Notes under the pieces: model-generated
Seen by the model: only the letters and a program-made list of their open reading frames with translations
Database searches by the model: none
Told to the model about the DNA's origin: nothing
NCBI GenBank assembly: GCA_003118195.1
Contig: BEXV01000117.1
Coordinates: 150,955-182,575, forward strand
DNA length: 31,621 nt
Direction: 5' to 3'
Origin: Hemicentrotus pulcherrimus
Lineage: Eukaryota; Echinodermata; Echinoidea; Camarodonta; Strongylocentrotidae
Position numbers and translations under genes: made by a program
Part shown: in pieces, positions 31,271-31,621 of the stretch
Layout of the letters: each line of letters opens with the position of its first letter
How positions within the stretch are numbered: position 1 is the first letter of the stretch

Positions 31271-31590
31271 ACGACGAAACACAGGAAGATCTACTTGAAC
31301 CCTGGCTTAGCTTTGATATATAGTTGAGATAAATGTAATTTCCTCTACCTCTATCGTTTATCATGAACTATTATATTCATTCTCAGAACTCTGCTGTTCT
31401 CTTGAATCTTTAAACTTTGTAACAAACAAAGAAAACAATTGACAATGAAAACAAGCATAAGTTACATGTACAAACATGTACATGAATTACATTCGCAGCT
31501 GTTTGTTAAATATATTTAATGTTATTATGTTTATATCAAAATATACAACGTGACCCCGTTGCTATAAGTCTGGAGTATGTTAAAATCTAT
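31271..31590. other. AT-rich non-coding DNA
   Basis: A short direct repeat of the palindromic ACATGTAC occurs near 31464-31482. No gene or mobile element was seen. Confidence 0.55.
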
Positions 31591-31621
31591 CCCCCCCCCC
31601 AAAAAAAAAAAAAAAAAAAAA
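31591..31621. repeat. C10-A21 homopolymer at window end
   Basis: Ten C are followed directly by twenty-one A up to the last base. It mirrors the T19-G7 junction at 14738-14763. It probably marks where the assembly stopped, so its length is unreliable. Confidence 0.9.

Overview
The window looks like non-coding nuclear DNA from an animal, most likely a marine invertebrate deuterostome such as a sea urchin or other echinoderm. The reasons are an AT-rich base composition with scattered GC-richer patches, abundant microsatellites (GA, AT/AC, ATT, ACT) and long G, C and A homopolymers. There is no dense gene layout, and every reading frame is short. One tRNA-derived SINE at 17461-17741 has a body that I associate from memory with echinoderm short repeats. 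The species call is an inference; no marker gene is present to fix it.

No protein-coding gene can be recognised. The longest frames (147 codons at 23782-24225, minus; 138 codons at 3898-4314, minus) are of a length expected once or so by chance in about 32 kb of AT-rich DNA, and neither resembles a family I know. A few short frames with plausible splice signals are listed as low-confidence exon candidates: 9254-9454 (+), 3898-4109 (-), 16856-16936 (+) and 17838-17889 (+). No rRNA, complete tRNA, CRISPR array or bacterial-type feature was seen. The window is probably intergenic or intronic.

Layout: 1-3050 is plain AT-rich DNA with one AT repeat. 2885-3163 holds a promoter-like patch (two YY1-type AAAATGGCGC copies, E-box). 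3898-4314 is a GC-richer open frame. 5000-5079 is a small foldback element. 8980-9240 is GA-rich, followed by a possible first exon. 9915-10649 holds clustered E-boxes and nuclear-receptor half-site pairs. 11649-11708 is an unclosed assembly gap between G runs. 12838-13022 is a decayed duplication. 14540-14763 is an AT/AC repeat ending in a T19-G7 junction. 16108-16936 is the most promoter-like module (E-box, perfect DR1, perfect CRE, YY1-type start). 17461-17741 is the SINE. 18020-18350 is a purine-rich strand with a strong hairpin. 20095-20240 is another purine tract. 21500-21690 and 29281-29565 are trinucleotide arrays. 22940-23255, 24660-25090 and 30560-31270 are GC-richer patches that may be regulatory. 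The window ends in C10-A21.

The most unusual signal is three perfect, closely spaced AGGTCA pairs: IR2 at 9967, DR4 at 10610 and DR1 at 16352. I estimate that well under one such pair would be expected by chance. Looser pairs lie at 6753, 25204, 30197 and 30247. This may mean the window carries hormone/nuclear-receptor-responsive enhancers of a neighbouring gene. That is an inference from motifs only.
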